From Arion vulgaris (lineage: Eukaryota > Mollusca > Gastropoda > Stylommatophora > Arionidae), in contig CM036753.1 of assembly GCA_020796225.1 (NCBI GenBank), forward strand, positions 79,257,441 through 79,321,440: a stretch of 64,000 nt of DNA, given 5' to 3'. This document shows positions 53,572 through 64,000 of this stretch, piece after piece; the first letter of the stretch is position 1; the number at the start of each line of letters is the position of its first letter. Below the pieces are notes generated by a model. The model made no database searches. It had not been told where the DNA came from and saw nothing but the letters and a program-made list of their open reading frames with translations. The translations under genes were made by a program, and so were the position numbers.

Positions 53572-53650
53572 TTCCGAGGTTATAAAGAATAGGACCACTG
53601 TCCTCTCACGCATGTCGTAACCGGTTGCTAAGAGGGGCTGCAAGTGGGGT
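53572..53650 (+). repeat. SINE2-type core fragment
   Basis: TAAAGAATAGGACCACTGTC, CACGCATGTCGTAA, CTAAGAGGGGCTGC. This is a piece of the conserved core shared by SINE2 and the REP-F composite. Confidence 0.55.
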
Positions 53651-53989
53651 CGGCGATCTCACACTGTAACAAAAGTAGCTACAGAAGTAGAAACAGAGAC
53701 AGACATAAATCCAAACTTCTCATGAAGATCTGGATGGTCGTAATGGTAGCAGACGGTTTGGTTGATTGACTGATTGATTGTTTGATTGACAGAACAATCA
53801 TCATTGCACTTCGGCAAGTAACCATAGGAACTCCAATCTCTTTATTACATAGGAAGATCTCAGCTGCAGTGCACGAACTCCGTAGCACCGACGAGGTTTC
53901 CCGATGTAATTTTGAAGGTGGTGAAGATGTTTTGTAGGTATTTTATTTGTAATATTTTTAATGTATTTTGCCTAGGCAGCAGCTTTCCA

Positions 53990-54225
53990 GCCTGCTCTTC
54001 TCGATTATGAACTGCCATTGGTTCTTTTACGTGCTCAAATTGAACACGGGATCTACGTTTTAACGTCCGTCTCCGATAAGACTAGGAACTCGATCTCACC
54101 TACACTGAGATCATGGATCTATTTAAAAAATATCCAGTTGGTTCCAGGAGGAGAGAACCTGATAACTTTGGCACGAAAGACGAGCATCTAACCACTACGA
54201 CACAGAGACCCTCAAGGGTAAACGA
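53990..54225 (-). repeat. Possible tRNA-headed SINE, inverted
   Basis: The right end on minus reads GGGTCTCTGTGTCGTAGTGG, TTAGATGCTCGTC, with a degenerate box further on and a GAACTGCCATTGG end. The A-box-like GTGTCGTAGTGGTTAGATG fits a tRNA-derived head; the B box is unclear. Confidence 0.45.
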
Positions 54226-54513
54226 CGGAATAACTATCAACAATAAAAGATAGTAAAAATACTTACCGGAGAGTTTAGTTCCAACGGCCTGCTTCTTGAT
54301 ACCCAGGACTATTGAGAAAAAGGTAGACCCAAGTGCACGTGAAGGCAAATTTTAGCAGCATAGCTCACAGCCATGTATAATATTAGGTTTGATGTAAATA
54401 AAAAGGGGAAATATTGAATTGAGTGGAAATGTTATTTCTCTAGCTAATGTGCCCTTGAGCGCGATGATGACTCATGATGATGATGATATAGTATACTTTA
54501 AAAAATTTTTAAG

Positions 54514-54750
54514 GGTTTTTAAAGCCGAAGGATTGACTTCATTGCGCGGTGTTTTACCCCATATGGTTCGCTCCCTGGCAGCAGAAATGGCACACCACCT
54601 GCCGAGAGTATTGCACAAAACATGAACTCCGTAGCTCCGGCAACAATCCTAGGGGTCTCTAGAAAAACTACACTCATGAACAGAACGACGAGGTCCGGAT
54701 TCGAACCCACGTCTTCAACTCGCAAAGCAAAGGGCTTAACCACTCGGTAA
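54514..54750 (-). repeat. SINE3 copy, inverted, complete
   Basis: On minus: GTGGTTAAGCCCTTTGCTTT, B box GGTTCGAATCC, CATGAGTGTAGTTTTTCTAG, AGACCCCTAGGATTGTTG, ACTCTCGGCAGGTGG, AGCGAACCATATGGGG, CAATGAAGTCAATCCTTCGG. Confidence 0.92.
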
Positions 54751-54754
54751 ACAT

Positions 54755-54955
54755 ATATACATGTGTGTGTATGTGGGTGTATGCGAGTGCATGTGTGAGG
54801 GTTCGCCTGTCTGTATTTGCGTGTGCGCATGTATGTGCGTGTATCTATGTGTGTATGTGAGTGTTTGCGTGTGTAATTGGGAAGGTGTACATATGCGTAT
54901 TTGTGTTGGGTGCTCATGTATGTGCGAGTGTATATGTATGTGAGCGTGTCTGCCT
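54755..54955 (+). repeat. TG-rich degenerate microsatellite
   Basis: About 200 bp of alternating GTGTATG, GTGTGCG and GTGAGTG. The short open frames in it are low complexity. Confidence 0.9.
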
Positions 54956-55516
54956 GTCTCTACAATTTTGTCTTTATCTAACCATACAGTACGCTGTACA
55001 GAGAGACAAAAATCGACTCAGAGATCAGGAACAACATCGTTATCATACGCACTTTTGAATGATATTGTGACAACGTATGGGACCAAAATGAAGTGATTTC
55101 TTCACCAATTTGAAAATGTATCTTGCTACAGTGAACATAACTCTTTTATGTGGACGTTAAACATGGACAAATAAGAAACTCAATTATGTCTACGTGAGTT
55201 ATCTTCATAGACTGATAAAGATCAAATGGTAAGATCAAACGACGGGAACAGAAGTTCTTCCAAACCAGCTGCTGTACAGCTAGATAAGCAATGAGGAGTG
55301 GTTGCTAGGGGACATAAGTGGTTGCTAGGGGACATAAGATGCACTTATAGACTGATTGAAAATGTCCCTGACAAAATTCGACATTGACAACATCTCCTTG
55401 GAGACCTTTGAGTATTATCGCTCTATCAGGCGCCGGAACATCATTCATGACGTATGCAATGCTAAGCAGCGTAGAATTTAAAAGCCACAAAGAAAACGTT
55501 CCGTCTTTTGTAGTTA
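54956..55516. other. No gene; one 20-bp direct repeat
   Basis: GGTTGCTAGGGGACATAAG is doubled at 55300 and 55320. No coding signal. Confidence 0.45.
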
Positions 55517-57908
55517 AATATGTCAGCTTTCTCGATTATAGTAAGAGCCATGTATTGTCAGCTTTCTCGATTATAGTAAGAGCCATGTATTGTCAGCTTT
55601 CTCGATTATAGTAAGAGCCATGTATTGTCAGCTTTCTCGATTATAGTAAGAGCCATGTATTGTCAGCTTTCTCGATTATAGTAAGAGCCATGTATTGTCA
55701 GCTTTCTCGATTATAGTAAGAGCCATGTATTGTCAGCTTTCTCGATTATAGTAAGAACCATGTATTGTCAGCTTTTTCGATTATAGTAAGAGCCATGTAT
55801 TGTCAGCTTTATCGATTATAGTAAGAGCCATGTATTGTCAGCTTTCTCGATTATAGTAAGAGCCATGTATTGTCAGCTTTATCGATTATAGTAAGAGCCA
55901 TGTATTGTCATCTTTCTCGATTATAGTAAGAGCCATGTATTGTCAGCTTTTTCGATTATAGTAAGAGCCATGCATTGTCAGCTTTCTCGATTATAGTAAG
56001 AGCCATGTATTGTCGGCTTTCTCGATTATAGTAAGAGCCATGTATTGTCAGCTTTTTCGATTATAGTAAGAGCCATGCATTGTCAGCTTTCTCGATTATA
56101 GTAAGAGCCATGCATTGTCAGCTTTCTCGATTATAGTAAGAACCATGTATTGTCAGCTTTATCGATTATAGTAAGAACCATGTATTGTCAGCTTTCTCGA
56201 TTATAGTAAGAGCCATGTATTGTCAGCTTTCTCGATTATAGTAAGAACTATAGACTGTCAGCTTTCTCGATTATAGTAAGAACCATGTATTGTCAGCTTT
56301 CTCGATTATAGTAAGAACCATGTATTGTCAACTTTATCGATTATAGTAAGAACCATGTATTGTCAGCTTTCTCGATTATAGTAAGAGCCATGTATTGTCA
56401 GCTTTCTCGATTATAGTAAGAACTATAGACTGTCAGCTTTCTCGATTACAGTAAGAGCCATGTATTGTCAGCTTTCTAGATTATAGTAAGAACCATGTAC
56501 TGTCAGCTTTCTAGATTATAGTAAGAGCCATGTATTGTCAGCTTGTTCGATTATAGTAAGAGACATGTATTGTCAGCTTTCTAGAATTATAGAAAGAACT
56601 ATGTGTTCAGCTTCTCGATTATAGTAAGAACTATGTATTGTCAGCTTTCTTGATTATAGTAAGAACCATGTATTGTCAGATTTCTCGATTATAGTAAGAG
56701 CCATGTATTGTCAGCTTTCTCGATTATAGTAAGAGCCATGCATTGTCAGCTTTCTCGATTATAGTATGAATCATGTACTGTCAGCTTTCTCGATTATAGT
56801 ATGAAGCATGTACTGTCAGCTTTCTAGATTATAGTATGAATCATGTACTGTCAGCTTTCTCGATTATAGTATGAATCATGTACTGTCAGCTTTCTAGATT
56901 ATAGTATGAATCATGTACTGTCAGCTTTCTAGATTATAGTATGAATCATGTACTGTCAGCTTTCTAGATTATAGTATGAATCATGTTCTGTCAGCTTTCT
57001 CGATTATAGTATGAATCATGTACTGTCAGCTTTCTCGATTATAGTATGAATCATGTACTGTCAGCTTTCTAGATTATAGTATGAATCATGTACTGTCAGC
57101 TTTCTCGATTATAGTATGAATCATGTACTGTCAGCTTTTCGATTATGAGTATGAATCATGTACTGTCAGCTTTCTGATTATAGTATGAATCTGTACTGTC
57201 AGCTTGATTATAGTATGAATCATGTACTGTCAGCTTTCGATTATAGTATGAATCATGTACTGTCAGCTTTCTAGATTATAGTATGAATCATGTACTGTCA
57301 GCTTTCTAGATTATAGTATGAATCATGTACTGTCTGCTTTCTCGATTATAGTATGAATCATGTACTGTCAGCTTTCTAGATTATAGTATGAATCATGTAC
57401 TGTCAGCTTTCTCGATTATAGTATGAATCATGTACTGTCTGCTTTTTAGATTATAGTATGGATCATGTACTGTCAGCTTTCTCGATTATAGTATGAATCA
57501 TGTACTGTCAGCTTTCTAGATTATAGTATGAATCATGTACTGTCAGCTTTCTAGATTATAGTATGAATCATGTACTGTCAGCTTTCTCGATTATAGTATG
57601 AATCATGTACTGTCACTTTCTAGAATTATAGTATGAATCATGTACTGTCAGCTTTCTCGATTATAGTATGAATCATGTACTGTCAGCTTTCTCGATTATA
57701 GTATGAATCATGTACTGTCAGCTTTCTCGATTATAGTATGAATCATGTACTGTCAGCTTTCTAGATTATAGTATGAATCATGTACTGTCAGCTTTCTAGA
57801 TTATAGTATGAATCATGTACTGTCAGCTTTCTAGATTATAGTATGAATCATGTACTGTCAGCTTTCTCGATTATAGTATGAATCATGTACTGTCAGCTTT
57901 CTATAGAT
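55517..57908 (+). repeat. 35-bp satellite array, about 68 units in two blocks
   Basis: Unit TGTATTGTCAGCTTTCTCGA, TTATAGTAAGAGCCA, spacing 35 bp (55551, 55586). Left of about 56760 units read AGTAAGAGCCATGTATTG; right of it they read AGTATGAATCATGTACTG. The switch is sharp. A second variant site is CTCGAT/CTAGAT/TTCGAT/ATCGAT. A remnant unit (AGTAAGAACCATGTACTG) lies at 58144, beyond the array end. Confidence 0.97.
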
Positions 57909-58034
57909 TATAGTTTGAACCATAACTCGTAACTGCTTGGAATACCATTTTTATCGTAGTATGGGACATGGGGATCATGAGACTGTGTAATTTAATGACC
58001 GCATATCTAGTGTAGTCGCCTTCGAAACTGTTCA

Positions 58035-58145
58035 GGTTATGTTTTTGTCTTTGTGCCCGAGAATAAAAAACTTCGTGACCTCACCAGGGATTGAACCCAT
58101 GTCTCCCGAATGGGAACCCGCTCTAATCGATTCGGTCAAGTTAGT
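58035..58145 (-). repeat. tRNA-like SINE head, inverted
   Basis: On minus: GACCGAATCGATTAGAGCGG, GTTCCCATTCGGGAGACATG, GGTTCAATCCCTGGTGAGG. B box GGTTCAATCCC is good, and the distance to the A-box-like part fits a tRNA head. Confidence 0.6.
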
Positions 58146-58660
58146 AAGAACCATGTACTGCGTACACTACCTGTATCAGATGATGTCGATCTAAATTCGA
58201 ACTGGCAAGTCAGCTCCGATTATACAAATCTGTTATAACACAAAATCGAGGCAGTTATCATTATCAACAACGATGAACAACAACTTCTGTGTGAGAATAA
58301 AATAGAATGAGAGAGAGAGAGATAAATATGGAGAAAAGGAAAGATAATGTAGAAAAGAAGATTTAAATATTTTGATAGCTATAAAGCAAGATAAAATTAA
58401 CTTTTTAATAACAAACAGAAGACGGAGTGAAATATTGTTCCAAAATAATTAGACAATGCTATAACAAAAAAGATGAACTGGAAATCTTGGGGAATATTAG
58501 GTATTGGTTACTGATTACTGACCTGACGTCACAACACTCCGGGTAGATCCATAGCTGCTCAGTCTCCCTCAGAATATGTAGAAGTATATGCATACTGATC
58601 GTTCCCGTGGTCAACTAGTTAAACATACTCCACACTCTGCCCATCAGACATGCAGTAATG
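58146..58660. other. No gene; contains one unit like the 54/55-bp array
   Basis: CCAAAATAATTAGACAATGC, TATAAC, GATGAACTGGAAATCTTGG at 58440-58490 is a diverged unit of the array that starts at 59390. The rest is unassigned. Confidence 0.45.
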
Positions 58661-58664
58661 CTTA

Positions 58665-58725
58665 CCGTCATCAAATAGTTTGTTCTGAGCAGAACTTTAC
58701 CACCCTTACACTAATCACTAATGTC

Positions 58726-58756
<31 letters not shown>

Positions 58757-59360
58757 TTCTCTCTCACAGACCATATGTAGCGACAGTGAAGTCACCATGC
58801 TCAGATCATCAGTTACATCCTGAATGCATCTCTCCGTGGTCTTTCTCTTCTCCTTTTACCGGGATGGTTTCTTTCATAATTGTCTTCTCCATCCCTTCGT
58901 GTCTTTTTATATGTTCAAAATATTTTCAATTCCCTCATTCTTGAGTGCAGAATAAGCCAGCTTTCTTTGATTTTAAGTTTTTTCTGGGTAGATTTACTTG
59001 TTTTCTTCTCTGCCAATGGTTTGCAGAGAACTCTTCTGTAAAACTTATATTCAAAAACAAACATATTTTTCCACTGCCTTGTTAGATGTCCATGCTCCAC
59101 ACCCATACTTTGCCACTGCGAATCTGCGTGCTCTTCGTATTCTGATCTTTGTTTTCCTATCAGTTTCATTCCATTCGACATGTGCAACGTGTAATTCCAA
59201 ACTCATCAAATTGGTAAATAACAGGGGGAGTGGTAGGTTTAATATCGATTTTAGTGTCTACCTCCAGAAGACGATCTACAAGAAACCGATTTCTCCCTGA
59301 CTCCTTCCAATCAATCTTCAACTGACCTACGATCGATGCTGTTGATGCAAAGCTATCCAC
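58665..59360 (-). pseudogene. LINE fragments: carboxy terminus and RNase H piece
   Basis: The left part on minus gives WTSNKAVEKYVCF-like, YKFYRRVLCKPLAEKKTSKS, QKKLKIKESWLILHSRMREL, then a GRRPRR-type end in other frames; same family as 42357-42790. The right part (59166-59360) gives FASTASIVGQLKIDWKES and LLEVDTKIDIKPTTPP, the RNase H family seen at 44090. Two different LINE pieces are therefore joined here, both inactive. Confidence 0.72.
58722..58765 (+). repeat. (CT)n microsatellite
   Basis: CTCTCTCTCTAT run with ATCT and TTCT interruptions. Confidence 0.85.
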
Positions 59361-59389
59361 TCTCTGATCGTCGCAACCACTTTAATGTT

Positions 59390-59950
59390 CAGGAGAATTG
59401 GTGCAGAATAATTAGGAAATGTCTAGGACATAAAAGTAGAACTGGAAATGTTGGTACACAAATAGTTAGACAATTTCTAGAGTGTACTAGACAAACTAGA
59501 GATGTTGGTACACAAATAGTTAGACAATTTCTAGAGTGTACTAGACAAACTAGAGATGTTGGTACACAAATAGTTAGACAATTTCTAGAGTGTACTAGAC
59601 AAACTAGAGATGTTGGTACACAAATAGTTAGACAATTTCTAGAGTGTACTAGACAAACTAGAGATGTTGGTACACAAATAGTTAGACAATTTCTAGAGTG
59701 TACTAGACAAACTAGAGATGTTGGTACACAAATAGTTAGACAATTTCTAGAGTGTAGTAGACAAACTAGAGATGTTGGTACACAAATAGTTAGACAATTT
59801 CTAGAGTGTAGTAGACAAACTAGAGATGTTGGTACACAAATAGTTAGACAATTTCTAGAGTGTACTAGACAAACTAGAGATGTTGGTACACAAATAGTTA
59901 GACAATTTCTAGAGTGTAGAAGACACACTAGAGATGTTGGTCACGTGTAG
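59390..59950 (+). repeat. 54-bp tandem array, about 10 units
   Basis: Unit ATGTTGGTACACAAATAGTT, AGACAATTTCTAGAGTGTAC, TAGACAAACTAGAG. Nearly identical units; the first and last are diverged. 54 is divisible by 3, so both strands stay open (18-residue repeat VGTQIVRQFLECTRQTRD on plus). No start context or domain supports translation. Confidence 0.95.
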
Positions 59951-60225
59951 AAGACAAACTAGAGATGTTGGTACAGAATAATAAGACAATGTCTAGAATA
60001 TACAAAATGAGCTGGAAATGTTGTTGTACAAAATAATTGGACAGTGTCTAGGATATACAAAACGAGCTGGAAATGTTTTTGTACAAAATAATTGGACAGT
60101 GTCTAGAATATACAAAACGAGCTGGAAATGTTGTTGTACAAAATAAGTGGACAGTGTCTAGGATATACAAAACGAGCTGGAAATGTTGTTGTACAAAATA
60201 ATTGGACAGTGTCTAGGATAATGAA
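59951..60225 (+). repeat. 55-bp tandem units related to the 54-bp array
   Basis: GTACAAAATAATTGGACAGT, GTCTAGGATATACAAAACGA, GCTGGAAATGTTGTT, spaced 55 bp (60026, 60081, 60136, 60191). Same ancestral unit as the 54-bp block but diverged, and one base longer. Confidence 0.93.
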
Positions 60226-60388
60226 GAGAAACTTATGACTCCAGAATTTTATCAAAGTGAGAAATAAATCAGCAGGTTTTTTATTTTCTATTTATTTACG
60301 GAAACGATATATTTGGCAGTTCAAAAAAATGCATACCATTTTAACTTCTTCCTCTTTTCCCTTTTTCTGCCAGTGATAGTTTATTTGT

Positions 60389-60800
60389 ATGTCTGAGACC
60401 TCTATGAAGGCTGTGGTGGGACGCATGTCTTACCGTCGTAGAGCTTGATTTATTCTGTCAGAGATAGAATATTATGTCTGAGGCCTCTATAAAGACTGTG
60501 GTGGGACGCATGTCTCACCGTCGTATAACTTGGTTTATTCTGTCAGAGGTAGAATATTATGTCTGAGACCTCTATGAAGGCTGTGGTGGGACGCATGTCT
60601 TACCGTCGTAGAGCTTGGTTTATTCTGCCAGAGATAGAATATTATGTCTGAGACCTCTATAAAGACTGTGGAGGGACGCATGTCTCACCGTTGTATAACG
60701 TTTATTCTGTCAGGGATAGAATATTATATCTGAGACGTTCTATAAAGGCTGTGGTGGGACCCATATCTCACCGTCGTAGAGCAGGGTTTATTCTGAGGTG
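60389..60800 (+). repeat. 85-bp tandem repeat, about 4.8 units
   Basis: TATGTCTGAGACCTCTATGA, AGGCTGTGGTGGGACGCATG, TCTTACCGTCGTAGAGCTTG, GTTTATTCTGTCAGAGATAG, AATAT. Units diverge progressively to the right. Confidence 0.93.
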
Positions 60801-61260
60801 TGGGATGGCTATACGTGGTTCCTCATGTTCAACCAGTTTAATTGATGTCATTTTTGAAGATTAAACGGAAATGTGTTCTAATTTCTTCAATTTATTATGT
60901 ACATTTTTACTACTGTAATCTGATTTCGTGTGCGAAGCGCTGTTAAAACTGTCTCTATCGATTAATTCCCGCACCATTTATTCAAGCATATTTATTGTGA
61001 AACTTTTCACTGACATTTCAATCAACTATAGTTTATTTTCAATGCCCCGTATTTGTTGCATGCAGCAGTGGCTGTAATTTTTATCATTTCAAATTTTTAA
61101 AGCAGATATGTCGACGGTACGGTGGTCAATTTCTTTCCCCACTTGTAGAACTTCATTCGCGTGTATTAAACCTAGAAGACTATTTTGTTTGCTTTGAAAA
61201 ACGAAAGTTTGGTATATTTCTCTACTTTGCCTAACATACTTTAGCCAGATAACTAAAATA
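60801..61260. other. No gene seen
   Basis: AT-rich, unassigned. Confidence 0.4.
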
Positions 61261-61261
61261 A

Positions 61262-61545
61262 CTTACTTCTTCTTCTTCTTCTGCGTTCTCACTAGATTGG
61301 GATTTTGGATTCTCTAATAAAGACAGCCGTCTGCCTCAGGTTATCAGCCACGCCATACAGTTTGTCTTCTGTGTTCTCACTAGATTGGGATTTTGGATTC
61401 TCTAATAAAGGCAGCCGTCTGCCTCAGATTATCAGCCACGCCATACAGTTTGTCTTCTGCGTTCTCACTAGATTGGGATTTTGGATTCTCTAATAAAGGC
61501 AGCCGTCTGCCTCAGATTATCAGCCACGCCATACAGTTTTGCTTG
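61262..61545 (-). repeat. Last 88 bp of a LINE, triplicated
   Basis: GTTCTCACTAGATTGGGATT, TTGGATTCTCTAATAAAG, CAGCCGTCTGCCTCAG, TTATCAGCCACGCCATACAG recurs at about 61284, 61372 and 61460. On the minus strand each copy encodes KLYGVADNLRQTAAFIRES, KIPI, stop. The left edge is CTTCTTCTTCTTCTTCTGCG, the AAG-type tail of the LINE. Only the rightmost copy is joined to the rest of the LINE. Confidence 0.92.
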
Positions 61546-61850
61546 GACGTAAGTGGGCCACCTCTTTCTTCTCAAGTCTGCATACTGGGGGCAATTCTGT
61601 AGGATATAGTTCCTATGATTTCTGCTTCCCCGTTTGTGTCGACCTCTACCCGCAGCAGTAAGTTTTGGCCAATCTCGTAATGGTAGGTCTGACATTTTTT
61701 GCGTGGCTAAATTTCCGAGACAGATTGGCAACCGTAGAATCCGTTTTCCCATTCCTCTTTGTGAGGGGTCGTCGCACCATGTTATGCGCCTTACGGCCTG
61801 GTGCATCCGTTTTCTGCAAGAATTTGTTTCGGGTTAGCATTCCCTAAAAA
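61468..61850 (-). pseudogene. LINE carboxy-terminal end
   Basis: Reads MHQAVRRITWCDDPSQRGMG, RLPICLGNLATQKMSDLPLR, NYILQNCPQYADLRRKRWPT and KLYGVADNLRQTAAFIRES. The order (ILQxCPxYxxLRxxxWP, KLYGxxxxLxxTAxFI) is the usual end of I-group LINE proteins that carry RNase H. 5'-truncated near 61850. Confidence 0.82.
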
Positions 61851-61894
61851 TAGCTTACTGGTTCGTTCATTTGTCCGCAGTATACATTTTTCTC

Positions 61895-62075
61895 ACATAG
61901 TGGGATTAGCGTAATGCATACGTGTTTGCCTATCGACTCACACACAAGAAGGCTGTGAGTTCAATCCCCACGCGACGTTCCACAAGTGAGAAACGTAATT
62001 GGCCCTCTTACCTAATGCACACTAGGGATATAAATGGGAAGTGACGGGCACATCGTAACCTAACATCTGAAAAGA
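61895..62075 (+). repeat. SINE5, tRNA-derived repeat
   Basis: GTGGGATTAGCGTAATGCAT, GCCTATCGACTCACACAC, B box GAGTTCAATCCCC, then CGACGTTCCACAAGTGAG and ATGCACACTAGGGATATAAA. Best-preserved of three copies. Confidence 0.75.
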
Positions 62076-62186
62076 TCACAGAACAATTTATTTTTAAAAC
62101 AGTATTACTGATTGTCATTATTTCCTACTTTAATATTTGATGTGATATATTGCAAAACATTCTTTTAGATCTGTTTTTGCCTTTTG

Positions 62187-62210
62187 TGTGTGTGTGTGTG
62201 TGTGTGTGAT
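62187..62210 (+). repeat. (TG)n microsatellite
   Basis: Pure GT dinucleotide run. Confidence 0.92.
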
Positions 62211-63080
62211 TGATATACCGCTAACCTTTTTTTCTTCCGCTTCTTGTTTATTTTGTAATGTTGCAAGCCATCATGTTGTATATGTTTATCGAAAAAAAAT
62301 GTTATTTAAGTCCGAGTTAACCTTAGCAAACAAGAACAACCGACACAAATTTATGGGGGGAAAAAACACCACACAAACTTAGACCTTTTTGTAAATGAAC
62401 CAAAATACGCTTCATTGAAAGAAAAAATGTAACAACTTCCAACAAACTAAATTTCATAGTATGAACGGCATAGTGAGAACAAAAATGGCACATCATTCCA
62501 TTATCAAGAGGTTACATAAACAAATATATCCAGCGCTAAGTAGATCTTAACGATGTGCTAAACTAAATTCTTACTCTCGTTTTACGCCAGTGTTTAACAA
62601 ATATAGTCTGAAACGTAAGCAGAGAATGACAGACATATAAGCAAATAGGACCGCCCATTGCAACTTAACGGTTTGTGGAAAGACTGGTTGGTAATATGGT
62701 AAATATTCTTTCAAACCTTCACATGTTGTATTTATCGGAACTGTTACAAATAGCTACAGTCTCGTCATCATCATCATCACGTGTCACGTCTAAAGGCGAT
62801 GACGACCATTTCTCATCACGAATATATGTCTAATACGTATCTTCATAAAATATGTTCTTCTCGTTTGTTTGTTATGTGGTGGTCTAAGCTTCTATGTGGC
62901 CGAGACACGCCTTTTTCAACCTAATACGGATGTCGTTTTTGGTTATATCAGAGCGTATTGGCCTTTTCTCATGGTATGACCCTGCGGCCTGGGACTAGTC
63001 CTAAAAAGTACTGTTTAGTTTTCTGTTCTGATATGTGTGTGTAGTCCTGAGAAGGAATCATGAAAATGTTATAATTACAG
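62211..63080. other. No gene seen
   Basis: AT-rich; CATCATCATCATCACGTGTC near 62767 resembles a LINE 3' end but is too short to assign. Confidence 0.4.
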
Positions 63081-64000
63081 GTCACTCTAAGCCCCTCACA
63101 GTTCGGATTTAGAAGAGGAGTGGGATACACAGACGCTCTATTCACTCTGAGACAACTGAGTGAAAAAGCAATAGAATATAACAAAGAGCTACACTTATTA
63201 TTCATCGATAAAGAAAAGGCATTTGACAGAATAGATAGAAGTATTCTATGGAAAACACTAGAAAACTATGGGATCAAGGGACAACTGCTAAACAATATCA
63301 GAGCAATATAAACAAATAGCCACAGTGTGATAAGAACAACAGACGGAATGACAGACTCATTCGAAACAAAATCAGGAGTAAGACAGGGTTGTGTGCTCTC
63401 ACCTCTTCTCTTCAACATATATATAGACAGAATAGTAAAAGAGGCACAGTGCGAAAAAGACCTTATTGACATAGACAATGATCACGACGACCAATTAAAC
63501 AACCAAATCAACGAATTGCTTTTTGCGGACGACCAAAGTTTAATGTATGAAGATGAAGATCAGCTACAACATCACATGAATTCATTGCTAATACCATGTA
63601 GAAAGTACAACATGAAAATCAACAAACAAAAGACCGAGACCATGAAAATCAGCAGAACACCAAGCCAAGCAAACATACAAATAGATAACACCAGAGTAAA
63701 GCAAGTTTCCGAATTCAAATATTTAGGCAGTATTTTTACAGAGGACGGAAAACTCGATAGAGAAATAGAGACAAGGTGTCAAAAGCAAATGCAGTGACCT
63801 ACCAGCTGGCACCATTACTACAACACCCAAAGATCAAGATCGAAGTGAAAAGACCAGTGCCAAACTTGGTCTCTTACAGCAAAACATCACAGAAAGCTCA
63901 CCATGTGTGAAATTAAATGCTTGAGGAAGGCAGTGGGAGTCACCAGGAAAGACAGACTACGAAACGAGGACATCAGAAGCAGAATGGGCACAACTTCATG
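63081..64000 (+). pseudogene. LINE reverse transcriptase, runs off the right edge
   Basis: The RT core, starting abruptly at LSPSQFGFRRGVGYTDALFT, then motif A HLLFIDKEKAFDRIDRSILW, motif B TKSGVRQGCVLSPLLFNIY, motif C ELLFADDQSLMYEDEDQLQ, NMKINKQKTETMKISR, VSEFKYLGSIFTEDGKLD. One in-frame TAA at 63309 (after NNIRAI) and a stop after QKQMQ at 63797 interrupt it. The rest continues with CEIKCLRKAVGVTRKDRL. Same family as 20764-21475. The catalytic FADD is intact, but the copy is 5'-truncated and not functional. Confidence 0.9.

Noticed and set aside
59336..59950. A 204-residue repeat protein
   Set aside because: It is the translation of the 54-bp array; the opposite strand is open over the same length.
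48188..64000. The homeodomain exon of the TLX-type gene
   Set aside because: No plus-strand segment reads as a homeodomain helix 3 (WFQNRR-type); the exon must lie to the right of the window.

Overview
The window is animal nuclear DNA: AT-rich, intron- and repeat-dominated, with no bacterial-style gene packing. The mix of non-LTR retrotransposon relics, several tRNA-headed SINE families and very long tandem arrays suggests a lophotrochozoan, most likely a mollusc and perhaps a cephalopod. The species assignment is inference. I find one convincing host gene fragment: the first coding exon of a TLX/Hox11-type homeobox gene at 47550-48187 (+). It is recognised by the eh1-type motif SFGIDRILN and a good splice donor. 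Its homeodomain exon is not in the window.

Labels used below. SINE1: tRNA-like head, ends GGATCGGAAA. SINE2: core CATGTCGTAAGAGGCGA, AAG-rich tail. SINE3: tRNA-like head GGTTCGAATCC, ends CAATCCTTCGGCTTT. SINE4: tRNA-like head GTGGCGTAGCGG. SINE5: tRNA-like, GATTAGCGTAACGC. SINE-U2: head copied from U2 snRNA. REP-F: contains CAGCGTTTACTGGGTTCGCT. REP-G: a GC-richer composite repeat.

Layout. 1-8.7 kb holds SINEs and LINE relics, including a 2.5-kb 5'-truncated LINE with a readable reverse transcriptase (-). 9.4-14.3 kb is a 158-bp satellite of about 28 units whose unit contains an internally deleted SINE2; its right-hand end keeps the undeleted SINE2. 14.8-16.4 kb holds SINE-U2 copies. 18.5-19.8 kb is a 138-bp array. 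20-29 kb holds LINE pieces, a perfect 64-bp fold-back and REP-G/REP-F. 29.2-32.3 kb holds a 44-bp array passing directly into a 41-bp array that carries the same LINE insertion twice. 34.3-36.5 kb is a Tc1/mariner-type transposon with 108-bp inverted repeats and a broken transposase. 37.4-42.2 kb has a 50-bp array, one stray unit of the 138-bp family, and a 60-bp satellite of about 70 units that is open in frame on the plus strand. 42.4-46.3 kb holds LINE ends. 46.3-48.2 kb is the TLX promoter and exon 1. 48.2-64 kb is mostly TLX intron or flank, filled with SINEs, a 46-bp, a 15-bp, a 35-bp (about 68 units), a 54/55-bp, an 85-bp and an 88-bp array, and a LINE reverse transcriptase running off the right edge.

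No coordinated gene system is present. The biologically new-looking material is in the repeats: a SINE with a U2 snRNA head, a satellite born from a SINE, a higher-order repeat carrying a LINE insertion, and an unusual load of unrelated tandem arrays (about 18 kb of 64 kb).
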